From: Hypoxylon rubiginosum
Lineage: Eukaryota > Ascomycota > Sordariomycetes > Xylariales > Hypoxylaceae
NCBI GenBank assembly: GCA_902806565.1
Contig: CADCXA010000069.1
Span: forward strand, 1 to 64,000
Direction of reading: 5' to 3'
Length of the DNA: 64,000 nt
Positions 24,351-36,700 of the stretch are shown here, piece by piece. Within the stretch, counting starts at the first letter, position 1; every line of letters starts with the position of its first letter. Below the pieces are notes generated by a model. It saw only the letters and a program-made list of their open reading frames with translations. It was not told the origin of the DNA and did no database searches. The position numbers were made by a program, and so were the translations under genes.

Positions 24351-25270
24351 TCATAAGGATGCAATTACGACTGCTTTACCTGCGTGTAAGACTTGCTGGG
24401 CTTCCGACGTCTCGAAACTGAGCAGCAGCCAATTCGCCCTGATGATCAATTCTGATGGCCTTTGTGAGTCTGGGCCTAGGTAATAGCTAAGATGTTGGTC
24501 ATTAGGTAAGGCGTACCTTGGTACTCCATCGAGTACGAGACCGACGGCTCTTCGTTCCGACCGAGGAGGATCGGCGCGGGCGCGCTTCGATCCTCGACGA
24601 CTCGAAACCTCAGGCCGACGGTCTTCGACGAGTCGGTCCATAGAATCGAGGGGTCGTCCAAGGCCGAGCTCGGTCGCTGTTGCTTCCCTGTCGCTCTCGT
24701 CGCTTCACGGTCGAGCCAGTCGCGCCACACCCGGATCACTGTCTCGTTGACGTTGGCGATGCTGCTGAATAGGCCGTGCCTCGGTCCCACTTTCACCAGG
24801 TTGGTCACGGTGCATAGCTGAGTGAAGAGTTCGTCCGAGTCCAGGAGGATCTCGCGCGATGGGGCCTGGATTGATTTGATCTTTTGCGCGAGGGCGGTTC
24901 CGGGCTGCCGACTACTGCGGGGTCGTCCATACTCGTCTCCGGCGAACGGGCGGAACCGCGCATACAGGTCGTCCAGGTCTCCGAGCCTAGCGTCGCCGCC
25001 GGCCTCGACGAGCCCGTCCATCCCGATGAATTCGCAGAACAGCGACGGCGCGGTAACCCTTTCGCTAGGGTGGTAACATTCCAAGACTACCTGGTGGTCC
25101 CGCAGCTGGGCGGCCTCGACGAGACGTGTGAAGTGAACGCGACCAACGAGTCCATAGAAGCGACGGCAGACAGAAGCAAGGGGCAACAGCGAGCGAGTCG
25201 GGAACGAATTCAGGACTTGGATGATAATCTTTTTGTTCGAGCATGTGTCAATACTCATATGCTGACTCAT
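24351..25270 (-). CDS. F-box domain protein
   Basis: Exon 1 runs 25,270-24,517 and exon 2 24,475-24,351, joined through a very short 41-bp intron (GTACGC...CCTAG) in matching phase. The product is about 292 residues. The F-box is at the N-terminus: IIIQVLNSFPTRSLLPLASV followed by CRRFYGLVGR. The rest follows a fungal F-box family I recall: LECYHPSERVTAPSLFCEF, LYARFRPFAG, LFTQLCTVTNLVKVGPRHG, VIRVWRDWL, ILLGRNEEPSVSYSMEY, and the end WLLLSFE...GKAVVIASL. F-box proteins recruit substrates to SCF ubiquitin ligases through Skp1; the target is unknown. The start at MSQHMSIDT is preferred because it lies just before the F-box; an in-frame ATG at 25,369 would add 33 residues. Confidence 0.75.
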
Positions 25271-28200
25271 ATTGCGGGGGAAGAAGAGTTCTTTAATGTA
25301 CCTCGTTCGGGAGCGAATCCATCGTGAGTGGTGATTGCGCCATGACGTGCGGCATGGGAGTAATAGCAAAGAGATTCAGAGTAGATCAACAAAGTAGTTA
25401 AAAGGCACGCTGTCGAGACTTCTCAAAAGAAAATTGCGAACGAGACGCCGGTCGGGTCTATTGACTTTATTTATATATATCGAATTCTTTCAGGGGCCGA
25501 TAACACATCCCTGGTTTAGATGTTCGGGACGCAGGTGGATCTGAGGTAAGCACCGCCAACACGTCGAGCGAGTCGACCAATGTGATCGATTCTTGCGCAG
25601 CACCCAAACAGGTCCCGTTGGTAGCACCAGCTAGTCTATTTTGAACCTTGGAACCTTTGTAATAAATGTCGGTCTGCGTTCTGGATGCTAATTTTTCCAC
25701 TATCAGATGTTATAAATCGACCTTTTCTTTTCCTCTCCGAACGAAAGCCGATTATTCGGCGGGCTCAGCTGTTACGCGGTACCGGACCACGCCAGATCAG
25801 CCGATAAAGGTCCTTGGGGCTAGCGAGGGACGTCCGGTTTGGCCCGAGAAGGGCGAAGGGCGAAGGGCGAGAAAAGATAAAAGCTACGCGTTGATGGATA
25901 CGAAATTTCGAACTTTTCGACAAAGCGCGTCGGGTCGGGTGTGTCTCGTCTCGTATGCGATTAATGTCATTAATGTCATTTGGCAGATCTTTGATTTGTT
26001 AAAAAGTAAGCCAAAGCTGTTATGCATATGCGCCGAGTGACGGGATAGAACAATGATATATTACCCCAAGCCTACCCAATTATTGCCACATGCCATTCCA
26101 TCTGATCCGTTATCAATGAGTGCTAGTTATCTCGGACTACTCGGCCAGACAGTATTCACAGTGCTAATAGCACTATACACAACTTTACCCCTTTCACTTC
26201 CGACCCTTCACCGTCGGGGGTATATCAGTCTTATAGATAATTCCTGTTAAATACACTATTCCTCGTATTACATAGGGGAGGCTGGTTACATGCAAATATA
26301 TCCATGTAACCCTAGCGGATCGTTTGCGCAACAGCTTTCATTGGCCAATGGCTCCAAGGTGATCCTAAAATAACCGTGTATCACCCAAACGGGATTTTTA
26401 GGAGCATTGCCAAGGAGACTTGATGCCTTCGGAATTTGAATCCAATATCGGCTCGGGCATGGTTGAGCTTAATTGGACGTTCCTAGAATCCTACGATGTA
26501 CGTAGACATTTTTATAACTTGACTGATTAGTCATCTGCCCTATTCGACGCCGGTATCACCACTATCCCGCAGTACGGCTACTGATATGCTGTCTAGCTTG
26601 GATATATCAACACCTTCGTCGGTGAGCTACCATGTAGGCGAGTCCTGACCGACTTTATTATCTAAGAAAGAGGTAATATCTTTTACAATTATCGGTGTAT
26701 CACTCTCACCTATCCCAAATCCCTGAGTACTATGTAATCTCTTAGTGATAACGTCATCATAATCTCCTTCACCAAATCTGTACTAGATCTAGTGTGATAT
26801 TGATCATCTCATCCATGAAGGCTCCATAGCTTATGTCAAGAGTGTATTATTTGTCATTTTACGAGGTCTTAAACCTCGTCTCCCACAGGCTTACAAAGCT
26901 CAAGCCCCTTCCAAGCTTTCGAGAGTTGAAGATAAAACCAGCGGTCCCATAGCGGGCTACCCTTCTTCTCAGTTTCGGGGCCTCTCTGCCATACGGTATA
27001 TTAACAATATAGATATGGTAGAGAGGTGCTCGTAACCGTTCGGGAGGGATCGTACAGGCATGAGCGCATGAGCGCAAGTGCGTCAAATTCGTTCCCTTGC
27101 ATCGTTAATTCTCGCGAACTGATGCCGCCAGCCGCTGGATCGCCATGATCATATGATAGCTCCACCACCTTTCATATAGTCTTGGTATTAAGCCCCTTCA
27201 GCCGATCAACCAAAGCGGCGTAGTATGGCTGGGTGTTAATTACGACGGTTGTTCCACGACTGAAGTCATATCAGGTTAAAATAAAGTGGCAATTTCCAGC
27301 AATGCCTACCGGAGGAATCCTCCGTATCAGAGAAGCGAATAGGGGCGATATCTCCGAGGTTGAAGGTTGTCTCGAATAGTCACATTCGACTGGTTGCGAT
27401 ACAACCGTCTTCCTTCTGAATGTTTTATTCCCCCAATGACGAGCGATATCAAGGTGTTGATGTCAAAAGAGCACTTCTGCTATCACCTCGCAGGAAGCAT
27501 TGTCGACCTGTCAAACTTGGATTGGTCGACAGTCGACACCACAGCTATCATGTCAATTCCCTCTTGCTCTAAATTGCGATCTTTGCATCCTGTGACTGTC
27601 TTCCTTGCTCTAATTCGTGCCGGTTTGGTGTGGTTCGGTTCTGCTCGATTAGGTCACCTCGCAACGAAACTCGGGTAAGCACTTGCTTTTTCGTCGGTGC
27701 TCGGGCACGGAATCATCTTAGATGCGGCTCACTCGCAAGATACTGAATATTTTTCATGAATGGCGGGGATCGAGAACGTTGGAATTGGTTTAGCAATGTG
27801 GATAGGAGGAATTGTCGTCCGTTTTGTCGAAGTTTACCAACTAAGAATAGTAAGGACGAAGTGCGTAGTCTTCCAGGATATTGCATTAGCTTGCCTTCGA
27901 TGTAGCCCCCCCAAGATCTAACGGTATCTTTGTGTTACGGTTGCCCTCTATGCCGAGCTAGACCAAGAGAAGGTTGACGTCTTGTGTCCAGTATCGCATC
28001 GTAACGAGTAAGTGTAAAGTATATACGGCAGAGTGCTTCGAAAGCAGACTGCATACACATGAGTAGTTGCAGAATGTGATGCATTTTCTCTATTTCCAGG
28101 TAGAAGAGCTGGTTGTAATAGGGTCCTGAGCTTTAAAACGCCCGGTATAGCTTCCGCCGCAGGCTGCAGGCGACATACACATGTCATCTTATTCGCTGGG

Positions 28201-30107
28201 CCTATTGTTACGGCCGCCGATCATACTGCTGGATATGTCGATGGGTGTGCCTTGTAACTAACGCTTGAACCAATGCCATCGGTCTAGTCGCGCTAGATTC
28301 CTACTTATGTCTCACTAGCCTAGAGATTCGTATCTGAATGGCTTCCAAAACCAGATATGGTGACCTAGAAGGCCCTAGACACACACACACTCTATCCCAC
28401 GTTACAGTACGGCGGCACCACAAAAAAATGGCTGCTTACTGCATACATGTGTCCCGTCGAGCCCTGCTTCGCCATAGGACGTAGGCACACTGGCACATAA
28501 CGCCAACGACGTTAATATAGAACCCCACACCAATAGCAAACGCCGCGACTGAGCAGATCCCGGTCTTCCCCAGAGTGGACGTAGCATTGCAGGGGGGAGG
28601 CGAGCGCCAACTATCGGGTGAAGTGGGTGGATATATTGCTAGGAAGGAATCCCATGTTCGCGGACTCTTGCCGTAACTTCTGGACGACCTTGCCAGAGCC
28701 CAGTTTCGCGCCCGACGGAAGACTTCCCCCCCGACCAGCCGAGCCAGCGCGTTAACGGGCGCGGGCGAATAGGAGATCTACCATCGCTGCTTGAATGGGC
28801 ATCGAGTCTTAATTCAGGAGATATACACATATCAATTTGTCATGGTCGAAAAGCGTTGGTCGGGCGAGATGCTTTTTTCCGCGAATGTACGGACCGAATG
28901 TATGGGCTTACCGACGGACGAGGAGTCAGGAGATAAAGAGAGAAAAAAAGGAAAAGAAAAAAAAATGGGGGTTTCGTATTTCCGAAATGGTGAGCTGAAA
29001 CGTTCATGGGACATTCTCGTCAGCTAACAATCTCACTTCCCCATTTGTTTTGTGTTAATAACGTTAGATTGTGCTAATATCGTGCTTCTCTTTCAGCAAG
29101 ACCGATATGTTGACCGGGCCCAAGACGTGTAAGACCTAGTACTGTATCGACGAATCAGACATCGGCTAGCCACACTCTAACTGCTGAGCCGCAAAGGTGC
29201 CTGTGCTGTTTCATTGAGGCGCATGACTTGCTTTTTCGCTACCGTTCCTTACCTGGTCTAGCTCATACCGACATCTAGTACATCCCGGCGAAGTAACGTG
29301 AAGCAATATGACGAAATAACTCGCCGCCTTCCTTGTTCGTATAGTTCTGCCTATCAGTTTCTCCGATAAAGATCGGATTGTCCTATTGTCGCTTTTTCAT
29401 TCCCCCCCACACCGTTCTAATTTCTATCTCCGAACCGTCAACTGTAGCAATTCTTGGCACTCGACGCAAAGCAACGCACGCATACACACACACCATTTTA
29501 CATACCATTTACACGACGGCAACGCACATGCACATACGGGGCGTACGGGGCAGGGGCAAGCAGTTACGCTAGGAGAAAGTTCGTTCGAGTACACACTCCT
29601 AAAGCTAGATCCCAAGAAGTCGTGGCACGATGAGGGGATGAGGGGCACAGGAGGGGGACTCACTCCTTGCATTTTTTCTATCCCATCTCGACGGGTTTGC
29701 GGGTCTGTCCAGTGAATCAGGCAAGAGGGGGGAAAAGAAGACTCACCTCCTGAGTCCCTTTATTGACGCATGAGCAAGCCGGGCCTCCATTACCTCTCGC
29801 CTACCTGCAACCACCGCCGCCGTATCCTGAGGGTTATAAAAGGAGGACTGACGCAACAAGTCCCAGAGCTTCCGTGGCGAAAAGATTGCTTTTCCAGAAT
29901 CCCGTCCCAAGTTCTCAAACCCGCCACTTAGTCTAGTTTTTTCCCGGTAGATCCCCCTTAGTCTCCCAGGCTAAGCCGGCTACCCTTAAACCTATCCACT
30001 TCTTTATCTCCTCCCATTCGAAACAACAATAAATAAACACTCTTATTCTCGTTGCTCTTCCCCAAAAAAAAGGCCGAGTCAAAAACAACATATATAATCC
30101 ATCGACC
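25271..30107. other. Large gene-poor intergenic region
   Basis: Nearly 4.8 kb without a supportable gene; the open frames are short and lack recognisable domains or codon structure. Small repeats are present: GGGCGAA in tandem at about 25,851-25,871, ATTAATGTC doubled near 25,962, and a purine-rich tract at about 28,926-28,967. The last ~170 bases are pyrimidine-rich promoter-like sequence before the ATG at 30,108. Confidence 0.5.
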
Positions 30108-31013
30108 ATGGGCTCCGAATCCTCCCCCGCGCCGATCCGCCTCGCCATCCTCGAGGCCGACACGCCGGTGCCGGGCGTCCAGGCCAAGTACGGGTCGTAC
30201 GGCGGCGTGTTCACGCACCTGTTCGAGCGGGCGTGCGCGTCGCTGTCCCCGAAGCCGCAACCCCTAACCTCGGTCCTGCGGCTGTCGGCCCACGACATCG
30301 TCAACGACCTGGAGGCGTACCCGGACCCGGAGGCGATCGACGCCGTGCTCATCAGCGGGTCTAAGTACTCCGCGTACGAGGACGAGGAGTGGATCGTCCG
30401 GCTCGTCCAGTACACGCGCCGGTGCCTCGAGGGCGGCCGCGTCCGCGTCGTCGGCGTGTGCTTCGGCCACCAGATCGTCGGGCGCGCCCTCGGCGCCGAC
30501 GTCGCCCGCAACGTCCGCGGCTGGGAGCTCAGCGTCACCCAGTGCGAGCTCTCGGACGAGGGCAAGAAGATATTCGGCGTCGAGAAGCTGGTATGTCCCC
30601 CCCTCCCTCTCCTCCCTCTTTACTTGAGCACCTTCTACCTTCCCGCTTCTCTTCACCTCTCGTAAACTGCTGCTACTGCGGCGCCTCGTTCGTTCGCTTG
30701 TTTCGATATCTAACCCGACGTATAGGCCATCCACCAGATGCACCGCGACGCCGTGTTCTCGCTGCCCCCCGGCGCCGTGGCGCTGGCCCGCACCGACGTG
30801 TGCGCCATCCAGTCCATGTACGTGCCGCGGCGGTACCTCACCGTCCAGGGCCACCCCGAGTTCACCGCCGACATGGTGACCGAGATCCTCGAGATGCGGC
30901 GGTACGGCGGCATCCTCGGCCAGGACGTCTTCGAGGATGGAATGCGGCGCGTCTCGGACAAGCAGGACGGCGTCGTCGTCGCCCAGGCGTTCCTGCGGTT
31001 CCTCAGGGAGTAA
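30108..31013 (+). CDS. Class I glutamine amidotransferase-like protein
   Basis: Exons 30,108-30,590 and 30,726-31,013 (135-bp intron) encode 256 residues, the usual size of a free-standing GATase1 domain. The nucleophile elbow VVGVCFGHQIVGRALG carries Cys118. The distal pair in VQGHPEF is His204 and Glu206, so the Cys-His-Glu triad is complete. The oxyanion strand region reads AVLISGSKYSAYEDEEWI. These proteins resemble the amidotransferase domain of GMP synthase but lack the synthase half; fungal relatives are described as GMP-synthase-like or metal-regulated amidotransferases, and some hydrolyse gamma-glutamyl peptides. The substrate is therefore open. The ATG has a good context (GACCATGG). 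The coding part is far more GC-rich than the flanks. Confidence 0.88.
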
Positions 31014-31856
31014 GCCAAGGGTGGATTGGATGGAAGCAGCAGCGGGGATGGAAAGGGGTTCAAAGGGGTTCAAAGGGGCTCAAAGGGGCTCACAGATGGT
31101 TCCGGCTAGCGAGAACGGACAAATGATGAAGAGACGAAGCTGCTAGGAGTTAGGAAGCAAGCCGTTGCGTTACCTGAGCCGTTCAAATTCGGTACTAGCA
31201 AACAAGGTGCAATTTCGGAGAAACGGCATCGTATCACCTACGATGAGGAGTAAGGCATTTGGTATGGGAATCCAGGGGGGAAGGGGTTTTTGATACCTCG
31301 ACATCACAAACTACCAAATCTTTTTGTGGCAACTTGACGATGAAACAAGTAATGAATATTACGATTTTTTTTCACTGCAAATAAGTGCATATTAAATACA
31401 TCTGCATGATGGCTTACTGAGCCATACATCACGTGGTTGTTTCATCTGCATCCAATGCGATGCCCTGCTTCATTAACATATTACCAAGTTTAGTTGACAT
31501 GATTCCACCCAGAGCTGCTCAGATTGGTAGCTTCGTCACAACGCCTAAATGTAACGCAATGCTTACGAACGCCGCCCGATGCTCCTTTTTAGAATGCTTG
31601 CTTGCTTTTCACGTTACCGTGGTACCGTGGGCTGGTATAAGAAAAGACGTGATGCAGTCAGCATCCCCACACTCTCTCCTCAGCAATCTAAACCCCATAG
31701 AATCGTGCGACATGCATGCATATATAAACATCATTATCATCCCCGTAACCGATCCGATTTATGCTAATGCACCTTTGACGATTGCCGTCCTTGATGTTAA
31801 TGCTAATTGCCGGACCCGGTGCTTATGCTGAATGACAGCTCCTATTGATATCCTTT
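31014..31856. other. Convergent intergenic region
   Basis: Shared 3' flank of the amidotransferase and receptor genes. Apart from a 10-bp tandem repeat at 31,051-31,090 no feature was recognised. Confidence 0.5.
31051..31090. repeat. Four-unit 10-bp minisatellite
   Basis: Four units of (C/G)AAAGGGG(T/C)T in tandem, about 37 bases after the stop codon of the amidotransferase gene, probably in its 3' UTR. Confidence 0.8.
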
Positions 31857-33771
31857 TCACACCAATCTTTCTGAACTCGTGTCATGCAAGTCCACGTCCA
31901 GTACATCCCACCACTCGCGCGGCGCCGTATGACGCAGTCGATGGGAATCCCTCCTCGCGCCTACTGTTGCTTCGTTATTCATGTTGTCTAGGTTTTCCTG
32001 TTCGCGGCGTACGCGGGCAGTTCGAGCATCCATGTACCTCTCCTCGCGAGTGCGCCCGACGCCCCTGCTCCTATGCCGCATAGGCGTCCGGATCCTCAAC
32101 CGCAAAGCCAGGCCCTCCCAGAAACCCCCTCGCATATGTAGCCACGGCTTCTCCCACAGGCTGAAAAAGCAGCAGTCCACCGCGGCGCCGATGCATAAGC
32201 TCGCGAGACTAGTGAGCATCAGCCCGAAGGGAGGATCGGTGCCGTTGGTAGGGTCAACAGCGTTTTCGTCGTTATATCGCACTACGTGTGACACGAACGG
32301 AGTGATCCAGGTCAGCATATAGACAGCTGGGTACACGAACAGGAGGCGTAGCTGCCGCTGCATCTTCTCGCGTGACCGGCACACTGCATCCTCAAGTTCT
32401 TCCCGGGACAGATATGTGGAACTCGATAACGAAGCCCGGACCGCTCCGTCGGACGACGGTGACCCACGTTGAAAAGAGTTTATAATATCAGAGACGGAAG
32501 ACGTGATGATATGCGACCCGATTGACATCGAACGCTTCCAGCGGAAGTAGTTGGGTTCCGATTGTTGCGGCAAGCTCAACGAGCGGCAATGGACGGGCCT
32601 CGGTAGGCTGATCGAAATCTCTCCTGCAGCGCTAAATGACGTCGAGGTGGGACTTCCTAGATCCGGTTGACTTTGTCGCTTGGCCGGCAACTCTGTTGAG
32701 TCGCCATATACCACTGGGTTCCATTTGATTGAGCTTCTTCGTATATGTCCAAACCGCTTCGGAGGAATAAACGCTTCTTCGCCGGAATCTGAAGTGCTAA
32801 TAGTCGAAAGCAACGAATCATGTCGTTCTCGTGGGTCTCCATAATGTCCCAAGCTGCGTTGAGTGGGATCAAGCAGATCATGGTCTATAACCAACGGCGA
32901 AGATGACGTTATGCTACTGCGATGGCGGCGATGGTTGTGTTTCTGAGCCTGTTGGAGATGGTTGTCGTCCACTACGCCGACACGTCTCTGTGCTTTACCA
33001 AAACGCCGATACCGAGAGATGACATAGAGGTAGAGCAAGGCATAACTGATGATGATGGTGCCGAAAATGACGTATCTCGGGATCCAGCTCAGCGCTCTAC
33101 GGTACCAAGTAGGGTGTAGCGGCAGATAGCAATGGGGGCCGCTATTCTCAAACCTGCCTCCAGTAATCGGGACAATCGAGGCAAGAATGATGGGGACGAC
33201 AGCCCAGAAAATATACGCAAAGTATCTACACGGATATAGGCCAGAAACCCCATTCGGTGTCTGCGGTTTGAGTATCAATAATGCCGTGTGTATAGCGATT
33301 AGAAGTACGGAAATATCCGACGCTTCGATGCTGGCTGTCAAGAAAAATCCGGATACTTGACAGAAGGTCGAGTTCGAATGGATGGGTGCTTTGACGAAGA
33401 AGGCGGCTGGGCAGACAACGAGCCATAATGCCTTCATCATATCGCTTTGTATGAGAAGCATTATCAAGCTGGATTCGGTAGTCAGCTCGCTGGACGGCAC
33501 CATTTCTAACATCGCGAGTCTAGTCTACTTACTCGTGGCGGAAGCTCCTCCTCATTCGGACAAACCAATAAAAGGCACATAGGACAGCTAATATACTTAT
33601 CAACGCCGTGCAGAGCGAGACAGACATAAGAGTCAAGAGCTCTTGTTTATTTAGAACGGGACCTGGACCGGAGATGCGCTTCGAGAAAAGGGCGATAGGG
33701 GATGTGAGGGTTTCGGTAAGAGCCTCGAGAGACGGCTTTGCTAGGGGAGCCATCTTTACTTTTGGGACCAA
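31857..33771 (-). CDS. Git3/Gpr1-type G-protein-coupled receptor
   Basis: Exon 1 runs 33,771-33,533 and exon 2 33,468-31,857. The 64-bp intron ends at AATCCAG, giving the family-typical FRHD-LIMLLIQSDMMKALW junction. The product is about 616 residues. Helix 1 is LMSVSLCTALISILAVLCAF. Helices 2-5 follow, with paired extracellular cysteines (TFCQ and HCYL). A long polar third intracellular loop (about residues 235-450) is full of Ser, Arg and His. Helix 6 (LLFVYPAVYMLTWITPFVSH) matches the Git3 C-terminal domain, and helix 7 contains ASLCIGAAVDCCFF. A basic cytoplasmic tail ends in TSSERLV. Relatives sense carbon sources or other nutrients and act through G-alpha and cAMP-PKA; the ligand here is unknown. 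Other acceptors in the intron are possible, and a second in-frame ATG lies six codons downstream of the chosen start. Confidence 0.85.
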
Positions 33772-36700
33772 GATGGGTGCTCGTGGCGAGATTGAAGCAG
33801 TTCCCAGGCCATTGTACTTCCAAACAAGACCTTCATTCGAGTCCGAAATGTGATTTCATGCTGATATATCCTTGTGTTGCCTCGCTGAAGAGTGAAAGTG
33901 ATAGCTGCGTGGGTGAAAGGTCCTAATGGAAGTAGTCCAACAGTCCACAGGTCGAGAAGCAATCGGCCCTTGAAGATCGGAAACGTTAAAAGTCAAACTA
34001 ATAAGAATCCCTCTCCTTCAGGGACACGGGGCAATGAAAATTTCCTCTCTCGTTCCCTGCCATCCACAAAGTGTCGAATTGTGAGAAATCATGTCCAGTC
34101 CCTTTGGGGTGCAAAGCCACTCTTGACGAGTTCCGAGAGGGGAAAACAAGTTTAGAATATCATGTTACGCGTTAGAAAGAGTAAAGAAGAGGTCAGTTAT
34201 TCGTCTGCATCTGGTAATGCACTGTCAATCACAAGCCCTAACGAGTCGGTGAGATTGTGTTATGAAAAGCGAGAGACGTAGAAATGCGGTAATTAAGAAA
34301 AGCATATGCCGATCTAATAGTACAACCTGAGTAAGGTAGGGTTTGTACAGATTCGGGGGGTGTACGGGTACGATTCACGGTAGGGACATTAGGGACATTA
34401 GGGACATTAGGGACATTAGAGCATGCAGGGTAAGGGAAGAAAGGACGAAAGGGAATAAACAGCGGAAGGTAATACGAAGGGACGATTCCCATATTTTAGT
34501 GTTTACCATCTATTTCCGTGGCGGTGAAGCAAAAGGGTCGGGAGATCGGTGTAGGACCCTCAGGACCCTGTCTTGCCTGTAAGGATGCTTGTGAGTTGTC
34601 TGGTTGTTGAGGGCTGTTGAGGGCAAAAGTCTCCAATGAAGTTGTTCACAGCCAAAGCTTTTGACCAAGTCATGAGCTTGTAGAGCTAGCCAGGCTAGCA
34701 TCTGTTTTAGGGGCGGAGGGCCCGGCGCTTAGGTGGCATTTCCCCCCATAACAACCTTGGAACCCCCTGGCATTTCTCCCTAGCGTCTCTATAAACCCTG
34801 TAAGTAACGGTAACATCCCTCTCTCCGCTTCCGTCATAGCCCTAACGCGCCACACAGCACGTATTCGGGAGTGACAGACAGGGGCAGGTTTGGCGCATGC
34901 AAGCGAGATCTGGTGACCGCTGTCCTGGGACGAATCTCCAAACCTGCTGACCCCCACAAAATGCAACCTCGCTTCCCTCTTTCTTATTTTCCCCCCTTTT
35001 TTCAAATGAACATATGTTTTCTTATATATATATGTTGCCTATAATCAGTCTGTCCTTGGAGTTATCTTTATGCTTCCATTGGTTTAAATGTTGTAAAGTT
35101 AAAAGAAGGGCCTAATAAGAACCGCCGGTTCGAGCCCTTCTGTTAACTAAAGACGGCCCGCATAGCTTCCTTAGCTCTTTATACCTAACCTAACGCGTCT
35201 AGTAAACCGGAGCCAGAAGACTTACCTCCTCATTATTTCCCGTTTGAGATCTAGGCGACTGACCTACAAATGACGGTTCCGACGGCCAAGAGCGTCGAAT
35301 CAGGACTCGAATCGACGTACTATGTATAGCTGTCAAGATCGAGTTGAGTGTATATTACTGCGAACTCCGACGCGTCGGAGTACGCGAAATGTGTGAAGCA
35401 GCCTAACCCTTATCGAAGGCCTAATATGGACCTCTTTGCTTTATGTCTGAGGGATCGCTGAATTACAATTCATGAAATTCAACTCGTAATTGTAAATCGT
35501 GACGATATCTTTTTGAGTAGAAATTGTGGATCCGTCTTGACATCATGTCTCGGCAAGTGCATGATGCAGTCTCAAATATCGTGACTTAGATACAAACTGG
35601 TCTTCTAGCTTCTCTACTAATTAGGTATCTTCGCCGAGACATTGGATGTAAAAGCATTGTTTATTATGTCGGTCAACAAGAGCCAAATCCACATAAGCCT
35701 GAACTCCTCGATGCGACTAAGAGTCGATTTCAGTTAGCGTAGTCGAAATTCCCAAGATTACAAGTTCTTCCTCTAGAATTTCGAGGGCACTACTCATCAT
35801 ATCAAACCACTACCTTTCTACCAATACTGAAATTGATTTAAATGGCCATGAAGGGCTCAAGGTTACATGAGTTGTTGCTGTATTTATTGGAATCTGATAT
35901 TGGAGTCTGCAGATAAGATGCGCCAAGTCTTCACAACCAAAACTGATCTCATTAAGGACATTAGGTCGAAGAACAAAGCAAGGGACAAATTCAAGTTATT
36001 CTTAAATCTTAAAAGCCAATAAGATGCTAGAGACCATCTATACATCTCTCTTCTATTACTATGTATAGTGTTAGATTCAAGGCTAATAAAACTTGAACTT
36101 CGGGAGTCTCGACTACGGATATTCTTTTCGTCTCCTCCTTAAAGTATTTCTAAGTTTATGAGATAAAAAATATTTCAGGGATCCATGGCTCATGTCTAGG
36201 TGAAGGTCCTTTACGCATTATGCTATTCCTCTTCACAGCCGATCAGCCTTCGTCCATATCAAGCCATGTTATGTGGCCCTTCATCTACCACTTTAGGACC
36301 AGGATTTTATAGTGAACTTTAGTATATAATAGATTATAGATTCCAAGGATCATATTCATCTCACATTAATTGTACCAGTCGTCATAAGATGCCCCAATAA
36401 GATCGATACTCATTAGGAGGTATCTGAATATCATTAAGTTTCTATAGTACTATAGTTTACTAGCCCTAAGCAATATGGCATCTTCGGCACGGCCGTGTGT
36501 ACCAAACTATTCCTGTTAGGGGGTTTGCTCTCGATCAACTGATCGACCTTGCCCCTGATAGCTGTAGGCGACTTGGTATGGAGGACAATACGCGGTCGTG
36601 TGAGCCATATGCTTCATATAACCAGATGGTCGCCCAGCACTTGATGTATAGTCAATTCCATAAAAGATCTCCGAGATCTGATGATGCCGATATGCCTACA

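Noticed and set aside
27302..27379. 25-codon frame starting MPTGGILRIREANRGDIS, like the first strand of a GNAT domain
   Set aside because: It stops after 25 codons and no continuation of the fold is found in any downstream frame.
29933..31073. Long open frames on the minus strand opposite the amidotransferase gene
   Set aside because: They are shadows caused by high GC3 in the plus-strand gene; they lack domains while the plus strand has a full catalytic triad.
34382..34417. TTAGGG-like words suggesting interstitial telomere repeat
   Set aside because: The true unit is 9 bases (AGGGACATT), not the 6-base telomeric repeat.
35085..35155. GGTTCGAGCCC, resembling a tRNA T-loop
   Set aside because: The T stem does not pair beyond two bases and no D arm, anticodon arm or acceptor stem can be drawn.
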